NCBI GenBank assembly: GCA_023053685.1
Contig: JALIGW010000001.1
Location: 53,565,359 to 53,629,358, forward strand
Direction of reading: 5' to 3'
Origin: Diadophis punctatus similis
Lineage: Eukaryota > Chordata > Lepidosauria > Squamata > Dipsadidae
Length of the DNA: 64,000 nucleotides
In this document: in pieces, positions 11,440 to 23,575 of the stretch
Position numbering within the stretch: the stretch's first letter is position 1
How the letters are laid out: every line of letters starts with the position of its first letter
Position numbers and translations under genes: made by a program
Notes under the pieces: generated by a model
The model's database searches: none
What the model was told of the DNA's origin: nothing
Seen by the model: only the letters and a program-made list of their open reading frames with translations

Positions 11440-11566
11440 TAAAAAAAGAGCAAAATTCAAGATGGCTGTGCCCACGGAGACACCGACAGAACCGGCTTCG
11501 TGATATCATCGCCGAATTACTAACGGTTCTAAAGAACTGGTTAGAACCGGTAGGAACCCACCTCTG
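11440..11566 (+). mobile_element. hAT-type MITE, right end only
   Basis: The segment has GATGGCTGTGCCCACGG, GTGATATCATC, AACCGGTAGGAACCCACCTCTG, the right half of the family at 8725-9000. I could not find a left terminus or a matching direct repeat for the AGCCTGTC that follows, so the left end is probably deleted. The left boundary given is approximate. Confidence 0.65.
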
Positions 11567-13194
11567 AGCCTGTCAAATATATTTGATAAAAAAGCAAATG
11601 TATTTGTACATAGTTTAGTCCAGAAAGACCATGCTATCTTTTAAATGGCGTGATTGGAATTTTTGGAATTGAACCAGCAATTAACTTACACTTGAAAGCT
11701 GGTTTTGGTGATATAAAAGTGATCTAAAATCTCTTATGACTAATTATACATCATGAAGGATATCTGTGATACTATACAATAATTTTCTTTTTTAAAAAGA
11801 TAAAGAGTCCATCATTTTGCTCTGAGCTACAACACATGGATGATGGCATGTTCCTACAGTATTCAATAATCCTACTCTCATAAGTTATTGACTATAGAGG
11901 TGGAAAAAAACAGATATGATTCTAGACTGCTTGTTTCTCTCATGGTTCTCTCAAAATCCAGGATCCCTGCAGCTGTTTTACAGGAGAAAAACTGTATTGA
12001 GAATTCCAATTGTGTATCCTTCATTTCATGTCTAATCAGGCATGTAGAAAAAGGAAGTAATTCTTTTATCCAGTCCTTTGGAATCATGACACAATGAGCA
12101 GGTACTCAAGATGTACTTTGAGGCAATGTAGTTCAGGAAGAGGGGAGAAGGTTTTTGGATTAGCAGTTTTCTTCTCTTTCATTCACCTGAACTCAGATAC
12201 TAACTGCTTCTCTCAAAGGTGTATTTAAAAGTTATTTCACTAATTAATCACCGAATTGTACCAAGGAACTGATCACAAAGACAGATTTTCATGTTCTTAA
12301 ATATTTACTGGGATTCTGAAAGCATCCTGAACATAAGGCTTACAGAAGGAAACAAGGCTTCCTCCTGACCTGTGAATCCTGCAGACTGTTGCGGAATATC
12401 ATTAATGATCATTTGTTTATGTGGAAAATGTTAAATTCCTTCCTGATGCAATAAATCACTATAAATCATGGCATAACATCCTATAGCTAACAGATGCTTC
12501 TCTAACCTTTTATATAAATCTCAAAGGAAGGGGATCTTTCAGTATCCCAACCCAGCTTTCCCCCATTTGAACATCTTAAGAAACAACAAATTTCCACAGC
12601 TGCTTGATAATGTCCATTAGACAATACTAGCCATGTTTCAATGTTAATGAAAACCCTCCTAAAGTGAAAGATGCTTAGTTCCCTGGTGACAAGCAATATG
12701 ATTGCTAAATGCTAACATCTGATTGTATACAACTGTTTATTATATAGCCTTGGAAACTGTTATGGCAGAGGTTAGACATATTGACATCCTCTTCACACAT
12801 AGTTGGGCTTTGTGTGTTCACATTATCTTCACTCTTCATTTAAGAATCAATTTTACTTCAAAAGCAATAGCACAGCCAGAGGGTCAGGCAGATGTTTAGA
12901 ATAAAATAAAATTTTGAAAGACTGCAGGGGGTTACAATCTTATTTCTTATGGTATCTCTATCATTCGAGAATGTGAGTTAGGAACTTTCTTGATTGATTA
13001 AAGGGAATTGCTCCCAAGAGTTGCTGATATTTATAAATTTCTAGTGCATTACCAGGTCACTCCCCAATGAGAGGATTCACAAATGTAATAGAGCTCATAT
13101 ATTAAAGTAATCAGACATGGGCAAAGACCAGGAAGATCCAAGTTCATGTTTATCTTTAGTTATATGGATGGTTGAGCTAATTCTCTCTCAGTCC
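11567..13194. other. No recognised feature
   Basis: About 1.6 kb without an identifiable repeat or gene. Short frames on both strands overlap each other and carry no domain. Confidence 0.5.
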
Positions 13195-13832
13195 CAGGGG
13201 CGGGTTCCTAATTTTTTTACTACCACTCTGTGGGCATGGCTTATTTTGTGGGTGTGGCTTGCCAGCCAAGTGACCAGGTGGGCGTGGGCCTCGGGAGCTT
13301 GGCAGCGGCCAGAGAAGCAAGGCGGCATTGCCCACTTGCAACGCAGTCTCCCGCAGCAGGAGCAGCAAGACCGCGGCAGCGGTTCTTCTAGGAGGCTCCT
13401 TCCGGCCTGAATGCTTCTTCCCATTCAATGATCCTAGGCTCCTGCCACCTGTTCCCCCTCCCCTCAGCAGCTCGAGAAGCCTCGAACATGCGAAAATGCC
13501 TGGGATCATCACCGCGCGTTCGTGGCTTCTCGGACTGCTGAAGGGAGGGAAATGGAGATAGGTCCTGCCGCCCGTTCTTTCAGCCTCTCACGCGCTCCCT
13601 CAGCCATCCTCCCCTGCTTGGACTCACTGTGGGGTAGGAAGGCAGTGCATGCGCAGTGCCGGAAGCTCGGCTTCTGGGCATGTGCAGAAGAAAATTTTAA
13701 AAAAAATTAATTTTTTTTTAAAAAAATGGTGGCACCCAGGCACCGGCAACCGACCGCACCGGTACTGTGATGTCACCAGCAGGCCGCTACCGGTGCTATA
13801 GAGTGGACCGCACTGGTAGGAACCCACCACTG
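13195..13832 (-). mobile_element. hAT-type MITE, GC-rich subfamily (638 bp), inverted
   Basis: Starts CAGGGGCGGGTTCC and ends GGAACCCACCACTG, with a perfect 8-bp target duplication CTCAGTCC (13187-13194 and 13833-13840). Read on the minus strand it follows the 10455-10977 copy base for base over long stretches, but retains an extra internal block (about 13290-13440) rich in GCAGCGG and GCAGCAGGAGC. The 60-110-codon frames seen here are GC-rich shadows of the repeat. This is the fullest copy of its subfamily in the window. Confidence 0.92.
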
Positions 13833-13840
13833 CTCAGTCC

Positions 13841-16233
13841 CACCTATTTCACAGGGTTTTTGTTGTGGGAGAAAATTGGAGGAAGGAACATTCTATATAC
13901 TGCCTTGAGCTCCTGGAGGAAAAGTGGGTTATAAATCTATCCTAATTTAAATAAATAACTAACCAAATAAACCAGAGTCGTCATGTCAGGCCTGGCCAAA
14001 TCCTGTAGTATTCTTATCGATCTGTGTAAATCAGATGAAATTGTTTTAGTTTGGAAAACCAATTCACTTTCCTTTAGAAAAGTCATTTCCATGAATCCAG
14101 AGGTGACTGAATATTTCAAATCAACCTGGAGGCATCCAACACAATTCAACAATTCAAGTTTGAGAGATTTGATCAGAGCCTTTGAATTGCATTTTCTAAT
14201 CATATATTTGCACAGCCCTCACTGCTATCTCCAAGATAGACCAGACATTCAAAATGCTATCCTAGCTCCTTTTCACATAGGCAAGCAGACTTCACTAAAA
14301 GACATAGCAGACACTCTTGTTGTAGATGTCTTTTATTTGATCTGATTGTCCTTTGGATGTATTTTTTTTTAATGCTTACAACTGTCCTTCAGAAAAACGT
14401 ATCATTTTTTTCTCTTCTAATTTTTGGTTTTTTATTTGCTACCTTGTCATCTAACTTTTATGAATATTGGCTTAATATAAACTGAAATTATATGTGGTTT
14501 CTCAAACTATTTTTCATGACACTTTCCTTTTCCCTTGTGGTGTCTGGTATCTTACTTCCTTGTTTGTTTCTTGAATTGCTTTGCTGTCCCATTTGCCTAA
14601 AGAAATGTATTTGTTTTGTACATCCGAAGAGGAAGCTCCAGTTCTTGAAAAAGCACCTACTGAGTCCAAAGACTGATTCTCTTTTGGATGTGGCATAAAT
14701 TATGAGTTTTAGTTTTGACTGTCTGCAAGGACCTACAACTTGTTTTTGAGGTCTGTGGTAGAAGATAGATCAAGGAAGGTATATAGATTCACTGAGCACA
14801 AATATGATTAGACAACTTATCAAAGTTTAACTTTTCAGGCTAACAAGTTAATGATAGCATTAGACCATAGTTGCCCATTGGATCAAATATATAATTGTGT
14901 ATATTGGGAAAGATTGCTAGAAAATGCACATTAGATAACAAATATATAGACATGTTGGAAAAAGATAAAAATATTTTTTTAAAAAAATATGATTAATTAT
15001 AGGTAAAACTAGGTTGAGCTCAGTATGTTCTGGTCCTTTGTTGTTCTTGGAACACATGATTTTGTTAGACTATTGTCATTTTTAAAAACCACATAGAGCT
15101 GCTTAAAGTCATGGCTAGTATAACTCATTTAATATAAGAAAAGAAAGATTATACTTTGCATTCAATGTTCAATATTGCAGTGAAAAAAAAAAGCTTCCTT
15201 CACAGATAACAAGCTGGTATTAACATTAATGTCATTTGTGAAGAAATGTCAGTACATTAGGATGTTCTGCGTAATACATGGCTTAGCCTCATACTTAACT
15301 TCCTGTCATTCATAACAATTGTCCCTTCTGATCTTTTCCTCCTGGGTAAAACCAGCACTTGCTGTTTCCCTGCTGCACCCCATGTTCTGCTCCAGGATTC
15401 CTGTTAATATTTGAAAACTGTCAGCCAAGACATTTTTCTCATAATGGGCCTGCTTAACATTGTGTGTGCATTTGGGTGACTAGCTCCACATGTTCATCCA
15501 GTTAGAGAAAGGAGAATGATGCCTTAACAAAAGAAGCACAGAAAAAGGTTATCACTCATGTAAGACAATCACGGCAACTTCCTCAGCTTTTTCCACTCCA
15601 TTGCTGCTTATAGGAGTAAAAACAACACCCTAAATGAAGATCTTCTTGTCTTTTGGGCCTAGTTAGGGCCATGTGACTTCCTTCCAGACTTCCACGAAAA
15701 CGACTATATTAGAAAGGTCTACAATATTGATATTGGCTTTGGGAAACTTGAGCAGCAGCTCCATAGGGAAGGAAGTGGCATGAGCAAGGTCTGTGGAATG
15801 TACAGAATCTGAAAGGAGAGAACCGGTGTGTCCTTTCTTTCTTTTTTACAAGCTGCACATTACTGTTCTGGTTTTGTGCTTTCACCCTGCTAAACAGAAA
15901 GTGCTCCTACAAGTGATTGGTCAGCTTTCATTGCAGAAAATGCTGATCCCAGCATAAAATGATCCAGTTGCAATGGCGTGCTACAATATTTCAGAACTGA
16001 CATCTTCTAGGATCATATGAGCTTGTGGTGCCAGCAGGGGTTTCCTCCTCAGGCAAATGTTCAGCTGTGCTGCTGCACCTTGAGTTTGTCGCATGACTGA
16101 CAGCTCGTGCTCCGTGTTGAATTTTGCACCTGTACTCTGGTGCTAGATGGATTTCCCGGGACTGAATTCAGGTGCCTGTATAGAGCTTCTCTTGGACATC
16201 CAAAGGACTGTGCCTCAATTAATGTTATCTCAA
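13841..16233. other. No recognised feature; repeat-poor
   Basis: About 2.4 kb free of the repeats that fill the rest of the window. Frames at 13983-14345 and 14492-14698 have no domain I recognise and no convincing exon boundaries. The part from 15280 to 16150 has fairly even base composition and might hold conserved non-coding sequence, which sequence alone cannot show. Confidence 0.4.
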
Positions 16234-16476
16234 TGGCTGTGATGGCACAGAGGTTAGAATGCAGTACTGCAGTCTACTTTTGCTGACTGTTGGCTGCCAG
16301 CAGTTTGGCAGTTCGATTCTCACCGGCTCAAGGTTGACTCAGCCTTCCATCTTCCGAGGTTGGGTAAAACGAAGACCCAGATTGTTGGGGGCAATACGCT
16401 GACTCTGTAAACTGCTTAGAGAGGGCTGTAAAGCACTGTAAAATGGTACATAAATCTAAGTTCTATTGCTATTGCT
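16234..16476 (+). repeat. Sauria-type SINE
   Basis: Full-length copy: tRNA-like head (GATGGCACAGAGGTTAGAAT, box B GTTCGATTC), the GCTCAAGGTTGACTCAGCC core, CCAGATTGTTGGGGGCAATA, and the tail TTCTATTGCTATTGCT. Its head keeps the longer form with GCTGACTGTTGGCTGCCAG, which several other copies here lack. Confidence 0.88.
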
Positions 16477-18227
16477 CAATTCTGCATAAACTCAGTTCAA
16501 AATGCCAATCCAAGCTCACCATCAAGACCATGGGCACACCAACCAAGCATTCTTCTAATGAAGAACACAATGAGGGTTTTCCCCAATGCCTTGTGAGTCC
16601 CTCTGCTGACACTTCTCTTTCTTGGAAGATCTAAGGAACTGTGGTAAATTCTTTTGCATGCACCTCCCACAAGTATTGCCTTTCCCTCAAAAAAGAAAAA
16701 TGTATATTTGATATATTCACATATAAACGTAGAAATAATCATTACATTTTAATAGATACATAACCATCTCATTAGAATGGGATATTTTCCAGGGGTTGAA
16801 TGGCAATGAGAAACATCAAGGCTCTATCCTCCCTTTTTATAATTCTTTATCTCTAAACTGGAGCTGCTCTGAGATGTTGCTGGAGAAAAAAAGAATTTCC
16901 CATAGCGCTCTTTTCCTATCATTATGCTTGAACCACTTATCTAAGATTTTAACACTCCAATCCTCTTCAACCAATTGAATTAAGTATTCTTGAGATTCGT
17001 TTAGTACCATGCAATCCAGTGGTAATTAAAATGGAAGCAACATTTTATGATAAATACCAATCAATCACATTTCTTAAGTTCTCCAAAATCTACCCTTAGA
17101 AGTAGAACCCATTCCTACACATAATATATATATTTTTTCTGGGTGATAAAAGGACAACCTTTATTCTAGAATTTAAACCCTTAAATGTGCTGGAAAGAAG
17201 GGAAAATGTACTGTTATGCTGTGAAAATTAATAATATTGTAAATGTATGAAGAATATTATTTTTTAAATAATGTAGGATTATAGCTGATTTTTTTTCTCA
17301 AGATAGTGAAAGCAGACTGAAAAACTGACTTTTAAACAGAATGTCATTAAGAAGAACCAAGGATAAAAACATCTGGAATTTTAATTTAGATATCTGTAGA
17401 GATTTGATGTTCTACCAGCTTTATTGTGTAGGTGTTGTTCCATCCTATAATTTGGCCACTTTTCCAATCCTCCAGTTGAGAATATAGAAATTAGAATTTC
17501 TTGGTAGTTTCTATAGATTTATTGGGGTGCTCCTGTATATGAGTGTGTGGGGAAATTGTTCTAGTACAGAGTTTTGGCAGGATCAGCTGAAAGAAACGGT
17601 GTGCTGGAATAGTTTCATGATACAAATAATTCTGAGAGTGAATATAGAAGGAAAAATAATAGGTCTCTATTGAATAAGAACATATATACATATGTTTGAA
17701 TCAGTTACATTTATAAATATATAATAGGCACATTATAACATTACAGATGTCGAGGTATGGTTCATTGATCCAGGAGTTGTTTCTATTTTCCACTTGGATA
17801 TCATGTAACAATGCATACATTCCTCATCTTACATTTTGCCAAAAATGAGGAAAAGGAGTGACTTAATTTGCACATAAATTCAACCCACTCAGAAATATAG
17901 ATTTAAATAAATCAAGCTGGGTGGTATCATAAGAATAGTCCTGTTAGAGGAGGCCAAAGTGAATAATTTTCTGTGAATACATAGTGAATTATTTTCGGGA
18001 AGCTCAAAAAATGGACAGTGGGGGGAACAGTCCTCTTCCATCATTTTCTTCATGCCAATTGTTTTTTTGGAGTATGGTGCCTATAATCATGGAGGGGTCA
18101 TTATTTGTATTTGTTTATTTGTCAAGCATATATGATTATAAGCAAAGTATAAACAGTAATACATGATTGAATATATATGTAATAGTACAAGCATGAATAA
18201 GAGTAAAAGAGGTATGAATATATGTGT
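16477..18227. other. No recognised feature, apart from a duplicated 68-bp block
   Basis: Mostly AT-rich, with no gene or transposon terminus. Bases 16961-17028 recur at 18241-18308 (see separate entry). Confidence 0.5.
16961..17028 (+). repeat. Likely source of a 68-bp displaced duplication
   Basis: Begins TCCTCTTCAACCAATTG and ends CCAGTGGTAATTA. The same 68 bases with two mismatches (C/T and A/G changes) are found at 18241-18308. This copy sits in ordinary sequence, whereas the other is enclosed by microsatellite, so this is the probable origin. Confidence 0.8.
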
Positions 18228-18556
<329 letters not shown>

Positions 18557-18601
18557 ATAAAATATTATCTCTATAATATTTTACTGTCTCTCTCTATTGT
18601 A

Positions 18602-18745
18602 TTCTAGTCCAACCCCCTGCTCAAGCAGGAAAACTTGTACCATTTCAGACAAATGGTTGTCAATCTCTTCTTAAAAATCTCTAGTGTTGGAGCACCCACA
18701 ACTTCTGGAGGCAACTCGTTCCACTGATTAATTGTTTTCACTGTC
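18602..18745 (-). mobile_element. CR1 3' end fragment
   Basis: Plus-strand TAGTCCAACCCCCTGC and TTCAGACAAATGG, then ACAACTTCTGGAGGCAA and TTCCACTGATTAATTG, are the reverse of the CR1 coding end and 3' UTR. In the minus-strand frame the terminal codons read NQWNELPPEVVGAPTLEIFK, the CR1 ORF2 C-terminus. It corresponds to the terminal 150 bases of the large CR1 at 59252-62480. Confidence 0.85.
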
Positions 18746-18826
18746 AGCTGCATCCTCTTCACTGATGACGTAAAACTATTTAACACCACCGACAATACTG
18801 CTGCCCTACAAAGCTACCTTGAGTAG
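18746..18826 (+). pseudogene. Small non-LTR reverse transcriptase fragment
   Basis: Plus-strand reading gives SSLMT-like residues then TDDVKLFNTTDNTAALQS, a worn form of the YADDTKLF metal-binding region of a CR1-superclade reverse transcriptase. Only about 80 bases remain, in the opposite orientation to the CR1 end it abuts. The first motif residues are lost. Confidence 0.5.
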
Positions 18827-18911
18827 AACGAGAGAGAGAGGGAGAAAGAAAAAGACACAGAGAGAGAGATACCTGTTTAAAAGAAAATAGAAAAATGGCT
18901 CTTTGAGTGTT

Positions 18912-19249
18912 TAAGGCTGCAGACCCCTGGGTCGTTAAGTGAACCTTGTGGTCATTAAGCAAAAACTGGTTGTTAAACAAGTCCATTTTCCCCTATGGGC
19001 ATTTTTAAACGGAAACCAGAAGGGATTGTTGGGAACGGCAAAAAACATAGAAAACCTCAGTCACATGATTGTGTGGGATGTTGTAACTGGTCATAAATGT
19101 GTATGTGTGTGTGCGTGCGTGCATGTGCACGTGTGTGCGTGTATATGGCTGTTACAACTCCAAAAACAGGTCAAGTAGCTCTGAGGAGGTCAGTCATAAA
19201 TTTGAACACTTGCTAAGCAACCAGCCATTAAGCGAGGACCACTTGTATT
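18912..19249 (+). mobile_element. Tigger/pogo-like MITE with internal TG repeat
   Basis: The right end TTAAGCGAGGACCACTTGTA is a variant of the terminus ending the copy at 39742-40125. Internal landmarks of that family include GTTAAGTGAACC, GTTGTAACTGGTCATAAATG and AAATTTGAACACTTGCTAAG. A short TG/CG-rich run (19098-19147) has grown inside. The left terminus is not clean. Confidence 0.55.
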
Positions 19250-19325
19250 TGGTTTGCCTTAAGGGTTCAGAGCAGTATGGAATCTGGTTTCCTTTAATCC
19301 TTTGGGGGATTGCAAAAGATCGGGA

Positions 19326-19516
19326 TGCAGGAATCCTCGTAGGGGGAACTAGGATCATGACCACCTAGCCACGCCCACCCAGTCACATGACCATGAAGCC
19401 ACACCTGCCCAGTCACATGACCATGAAGCCACACCTGCCCAGTCACATGACCATGAAGGCACAAAATAAGCCATGCCCACAGAACCAGTAGTAAAAAAAT
19501 TCAGAACCCACCCCTG
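19326..19516 (+). mobile_element. hAT-type MITE right end with tandem triplication
   Basis: The right end (AAATAAGCCATGCCCACAG, CAGTAGTAAAAAAATTC, GAACCCACCCCTG) is that of the 10455-10977 subfamily. The 30-bp unit starting AGTCACATGACCATGAAG is repeated at 19381, 19411 and, in part, 19441. The left boundary is uncertain; GATCGGGA upstream (19318) partly matches the GATCAAGG that follows the element. Confidence 0.65.
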
Positions 19517-20770
19517 GATCAAGGATGTGCTTAGCAAATGTCCTTCTTACCAAAGGAATCCTTCATCCATTTCCTCATATCTGATCTCAAATTTAAATGG
19601 TGTTTTGATAATTATTCCTTTACTTTTGTATTGTTTGCATGGTCTCTTTTCCCAAACCTAGTTTTCTCTCTTGTCTTTGGAATAAGTGCCCTGTATTTTT
19701 TATGGAGAGGCCAAACAATGTATTAAAAATGGAAATATTATCCCCTCACCAAAGCCTTTACAAATTATAGTCCTACTTATGATTGCTATATAAGTAAGCC
19801 GTTGCAAAATATTTCAAGTCTATAACTCGTTTTACAGCAACACATGATTTTTAGAGCACAGTTTCCAAGTTTATGGTCTCTTTTTCTTTAGATGCTTGTC
19901 CCAGTTGCATCTTCTATTTCATCAAATATGGGAAAGCAACTATGAGAATAAATGGATGCTCCATATGAACTGCTTTCTATAAATGGACCATGCTAAATGA
20001 CTATAAAATGGTTTTCCTTTGGAGCTGTACTGAGCTGCTAGCACATTGATGAGGCAAAATCTAAGGGGAATCATTATTTCCATTTAAGGTATACCAACTT
20101 TCATGCTTTGGTTTAAATTGCCTGAGGGGAAGCATTTCAAATGGATGAAGTGGAGAAATTTGCACTTCCTTAAGAAAACATGGAGTATTTCCTTCCCTCT
20201 GTCAGAAATGAAAACAGAAAATACAAACTAATTCATCATGAGATTTTCATTTTATGGCTTTCTCTCTAGCATCTCCCCTCCCATGACTCACTTTTTCTTT
20301 TTTCCCCTTGTCAGCTTTATGGCTTATAACTGTAATGGATGATCTTTTCTTCTATATATCATGTAAAAGAATTTAGGATTAAAATCTACTTGTATTCACA
20401 GCTTGCCTTCTGTCACCCTACCAAGCCTCTCGATAACACATGGAGCTAAATATCAGAGAGAGAGACATCAGTAGGGCAAAAGGATGGTATTTTATTGTAC
20501 AGATTTAATTGGACACTAGTGTAAAATGAGGAAATTGTCATGCTTAAGAGTTATTGTGGATTAGTAATATATTGGGATTCATTACTTGATGAACTGACAT
20601 TCCAAATGTGAACCTTCTTTTGAGGATTTTTTTTTACAGATCTTTTTTTTTCCAGGTGTAATTTCCTCTCTCCTCTCCTTAGTCGCTGCATAAATTTCAA
20701 GTGATCCATAGCTCTGATTGCAATCCAGAAACACACACTATATTTTCATTTGTGTAACATGGAATGCATG
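19517..20770. other. No recognised feature
   Basis: AT-rich sequence with a few poly-T runs (20620-20660). No termini or domains seen. Confidence 0.5.
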
Positions 20771-20916
20771 TCAAGGTTGACTCAGCCTTCCATCCTTCTG
20801 AGGTCGGTAAAATGAGGACCCAGATTGTTGGGGGCAATATGCTGAACTCTATAAACTGCTTAGAGAGGGCTGTAAAGCACTATGAAGCGGTATATAAGTC
20901 TAAGTGCTATTGCTAT
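20771..20916 (+). repeat. Sauria-type SINE, head missing
   Basis: Starts abruptly at TCAAGGTTGACTCAGCC and runs through CCAGATTGTTGGGGGCAATA to TAAGTGCTATTGCTATG. The tRNA-like promoter half is absent, so this is a 5'-truncated copy that could not be transcribed by polymerase III. Confidence 0.85.
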
Positions 20917-21349
20917 GCATACTGCGTAAACCAAATTCCAAACTAATTGCCCCTTGTTAAGAGCAATTTTGTCTTGCTGCTTCTGCTGCTTTTGTAGAAC
21001 CTTTCAAAATAGCACTAGTAACACCTAGAAGTTTAAGGGTGATTGAATGGACTTTTCATATCAGGAGTTTGAAAACAAGTTTCAGCTTATGAGCCACATT
21101 TCCTCCATATATTGATTGATTTCATTTATATCCTCCTCTTCCTCCTCCATAAAAATTAAATGAAAAAGTTAAAAGTGGGGAAATGTTCATTACCAGTTAG
21201 AAAGCTGGTCAAAAGAGATGTATAGTAAGAGAAAGGTCCAAATGCAGCTTCCAAAGGAATGCTTCCATTGCTTTGCAACAGTGTAGATTAGAAGAAGGCT
21301 TTCTTCTGTGTGTCAGGTATATAAGGCTCCATTTTAAAAAAAAAAAGCC
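20917..21349. other. No recognised feature
   Basis: Spacer; a short poly-A run is at 21337-21349. Confidence 0.5.
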
Positions 21350-21625
21350 TCTCCTGTTGATCTAATTAACTGAAGAAGTTCCTACCAGGAGAACTGGTCA
21401 TTGAGATAGTCAGGTCCCAAGCTATTTTGGAATTTTAAGATTAATATCAATATCTTAAATGGTCCTCGGTAAACAACCAGAAACAACACAGATCTTTCAA
21501 TTCAATTATAATTGATTCTATTACCAGTTATTTGCAGCATTTTGTACTAGTTGTAACTCTGGGAATCTTTTCAAAAGTAGTCCCATATGATGCCTTTTGC
21601 AGTAGTCCACACAGAATACATATCA
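21350..21625 (-). mobile_element. Old L2-like LINE UTR remnant
   Basis: Plus-strand phrases such as TTTTAAGATTAATATCAATATC, GCAGCATTTTGTACTAG and TGCAGTAGTCCACAC resemble the reverse of the 3' UTR of lizard L2-type elements, as I remember that family. The match is worn and has no coding part. It may be another ancient LINE. Confidence 0.4.
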
Positions 21626-21639
21626 AGTGTGAAACATTG

Positions 21640-23340
21640 CCTTTAAATAAGACCAGATCAGGAAGGTTGCAGTTCTGGCTGTACTTCCGGCACTATTGGA
21701 AGTGAGGACCGTGAGCTCCATGGTCCCGCTCCGAGCTCTCCCCGTCAGAGGGCTCCGAAAAGAGCAATAGCCACCCTGTATGGCTGGTGAAGTAAAGGGG
21801 GGTGCCTTGAAAGTCAAGGAGAGCCGCATATCTCCTCCCTGACTTGGAAAATCCCCCTCATCTGAAGACGAGGAGTAGAGGCAGTCAACATGGCTGCCAT
21901 GAAGCTGGGAACAGTCTGAATACCTAAGAGAGTGCAGGAGCGAAGAGACGGTGAATGGTGTGTGAACTGGGTGAGAGAATATTTTCTGTTGAAATTTGAC
22001 CCCAAGGAAATCTAGGGGGAATATATATTTAGAACTATTCGTTAAAGTGATGAACAAGCACTTTGAAAAACTACTGGAGAATTTAAGAGAGAGAGATTTT
22101 AAAATATATATATATAGAGAGAGAATTTGGACTCTCAAAGTAAGAAGATGTGGTATTGAGAAGGCATTTTAAAATGTTGGAACTATGGACTTTAAAAAAA
22201 TTAATATTGCTTTCTTATTGGAATTATAATTTAAAATAATTAAAATCAGACGCCAACAACACATCGAGAAGCAGATAGCGCCATCTGCTGATGAGAGGGA
22301 AAATATGCAAGCCTGGGAATAACCATCTGAAGGACTGAAAATATTTACTGGATTACATGCATCTACTCTAAGACCACTGGATATTTGAATATTAAATAAG
22401 AACTTTAATTAAAAGACCCCTGAATGTTATGTTATATGATTGAACATATAAAAATGACTTGAGGAGGCTTGGACAACCCCCTGGTTTATTTAAATGGATT
22501 TGCCTGATTATTGATGAGACATTAAAAATTATGATTTAGGTAAGCTCTGTTTTGAATGAACGATTCCTGGACTACTGGCTAAAAGTGGGACCTATTAAAT
22601 GAAATAAGATGCAACACAAGGCGGAAGTGAGTGGAATTTTAAATGAAATGGAGCTGATGTTTCAAAGTATTAAGGACCTTATACAGGAACAAAATAAGGC
22701 AATGGTGAAATTATTTGATGGCATAGACGAAAAACTGGAAAATACTATACAAGGGACAATGAGCAAAGACCAGGATAATGAGTAAAGAAAGAAAGGAGCC
22801 ACCAGAAGGAATGGAGGGGAAAGGAGAACTAAGAAACCAGAGAAAAGAAGACAACAAGGAGGAGATATCATCAAAATTAATAATGATTAAAGAATTTAAA
22901 CAGGAGGAAAATATTCTAAAATATTTAAAAAGGGAATGGGAGAAACAGGAATATATCTGGGGAAAGGAGATAGGGGTTAGAACAGATAGCTTTAAAACTA
23001 GACAGTGGGAAAGGGTAGAGAGGGGAGAAAAAGTTAGATTGCATAGTCAGAATGCAGATCTAGAAGTAGATGGAGTAAAAGACTTAAGAGAAGAATATGG
23101 GAGGCAAGTCAAAAAAATAAGACTTAAAGTACTGATGCGGACAAGAGATGATGGATAGAAAAAAGAGAGTAAAAGATCCTCCATGAATATATTTAAACAA
23201 AAACATGTTTATCAGAGTCAGCATTTGTGACAGCTAAGGATCAAGAAATATTCATGGGCTGTATGCCTTGGAGAAATTTTGATCCTAAACTCCAGTTTCC
23301 TATTGACCAACATGACTCCTATTGACTCCATTTTGTTTAA
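21640..23340 (+). mobile_element. L1-like LINE 5' region with ORF1-like frames
   Basis: The left third (21640-21960) is GC-rich compared with its surroundings, like a LINE 5' UTR. It is followed by long A-rich sequence and two frames of charged, coiled-coil-like protein: one opening at 22611 (about 59 codons, IQEQNKAMVKLFDGIDEKLE) and one at 22778-23158 (126 codons, Lys/Glu-rich). This is the arrangement of an L1 5' UTR and ORF1, the RNA-binding chaperone. No endonuclease or reverse transcriptase follows. Identification is by composition and order, not by a diagnostic motif. Confidence 0.4.
22778..23158 (+). pseudogene. ORF1-like charged frame, probable L1 remnant
   Basis: A 126-codon frame, about half Lys, Glu, Arg and Asp. 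Residues 20-60 (RKEDNKEEISSKL, EFKQEENILKYLKREWEKQ) could form an amphipathic helix or coiled coil. L1 ORF1 proteins trimerise through such a helix, but the RNA-recognition and C-terminal domains are not visible. It overlaps the end of another short frame of similar character. A host exon is possible but nothing supports one. Confidence 0.35.
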
Positions 23341-23575
23341 CTTTAGTATAATTTCAGTTTGTGTTGCCTCATTAAAGTTTACTGCACTTTTGTAGTCACA
23401 ATATTAAATTGCTCCTTGGGATTACATGGTAATATTAATAGCTCTTATCAAAAAGCTCTGTTGATCTCCCCCCAAACCTTTATGAAATTGTTAAACAGTT
23501 TTGGAGAAAAAGGGAATGCTGTGGGATACTACAGATTAATGGCCTGATGTTGATGGTAGCTGATAAGGTATGAAG

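Noticed and set aside
13117..13561. Overlapping GC-rich frames on both strands resembling a GC-rich exon
   Set aside because: They fall inside the hAT MITE 13195-13832, which has an 8-bp target duplication; the same sequence recurs at 10455-10977.
19370..19460. Possible CRISPR array (evenly spaced 30-base repeats)
   Set aside because: The repeats are directly adjacent with no spacers, lie in a transposon tail, and the DNA is vertebrate.
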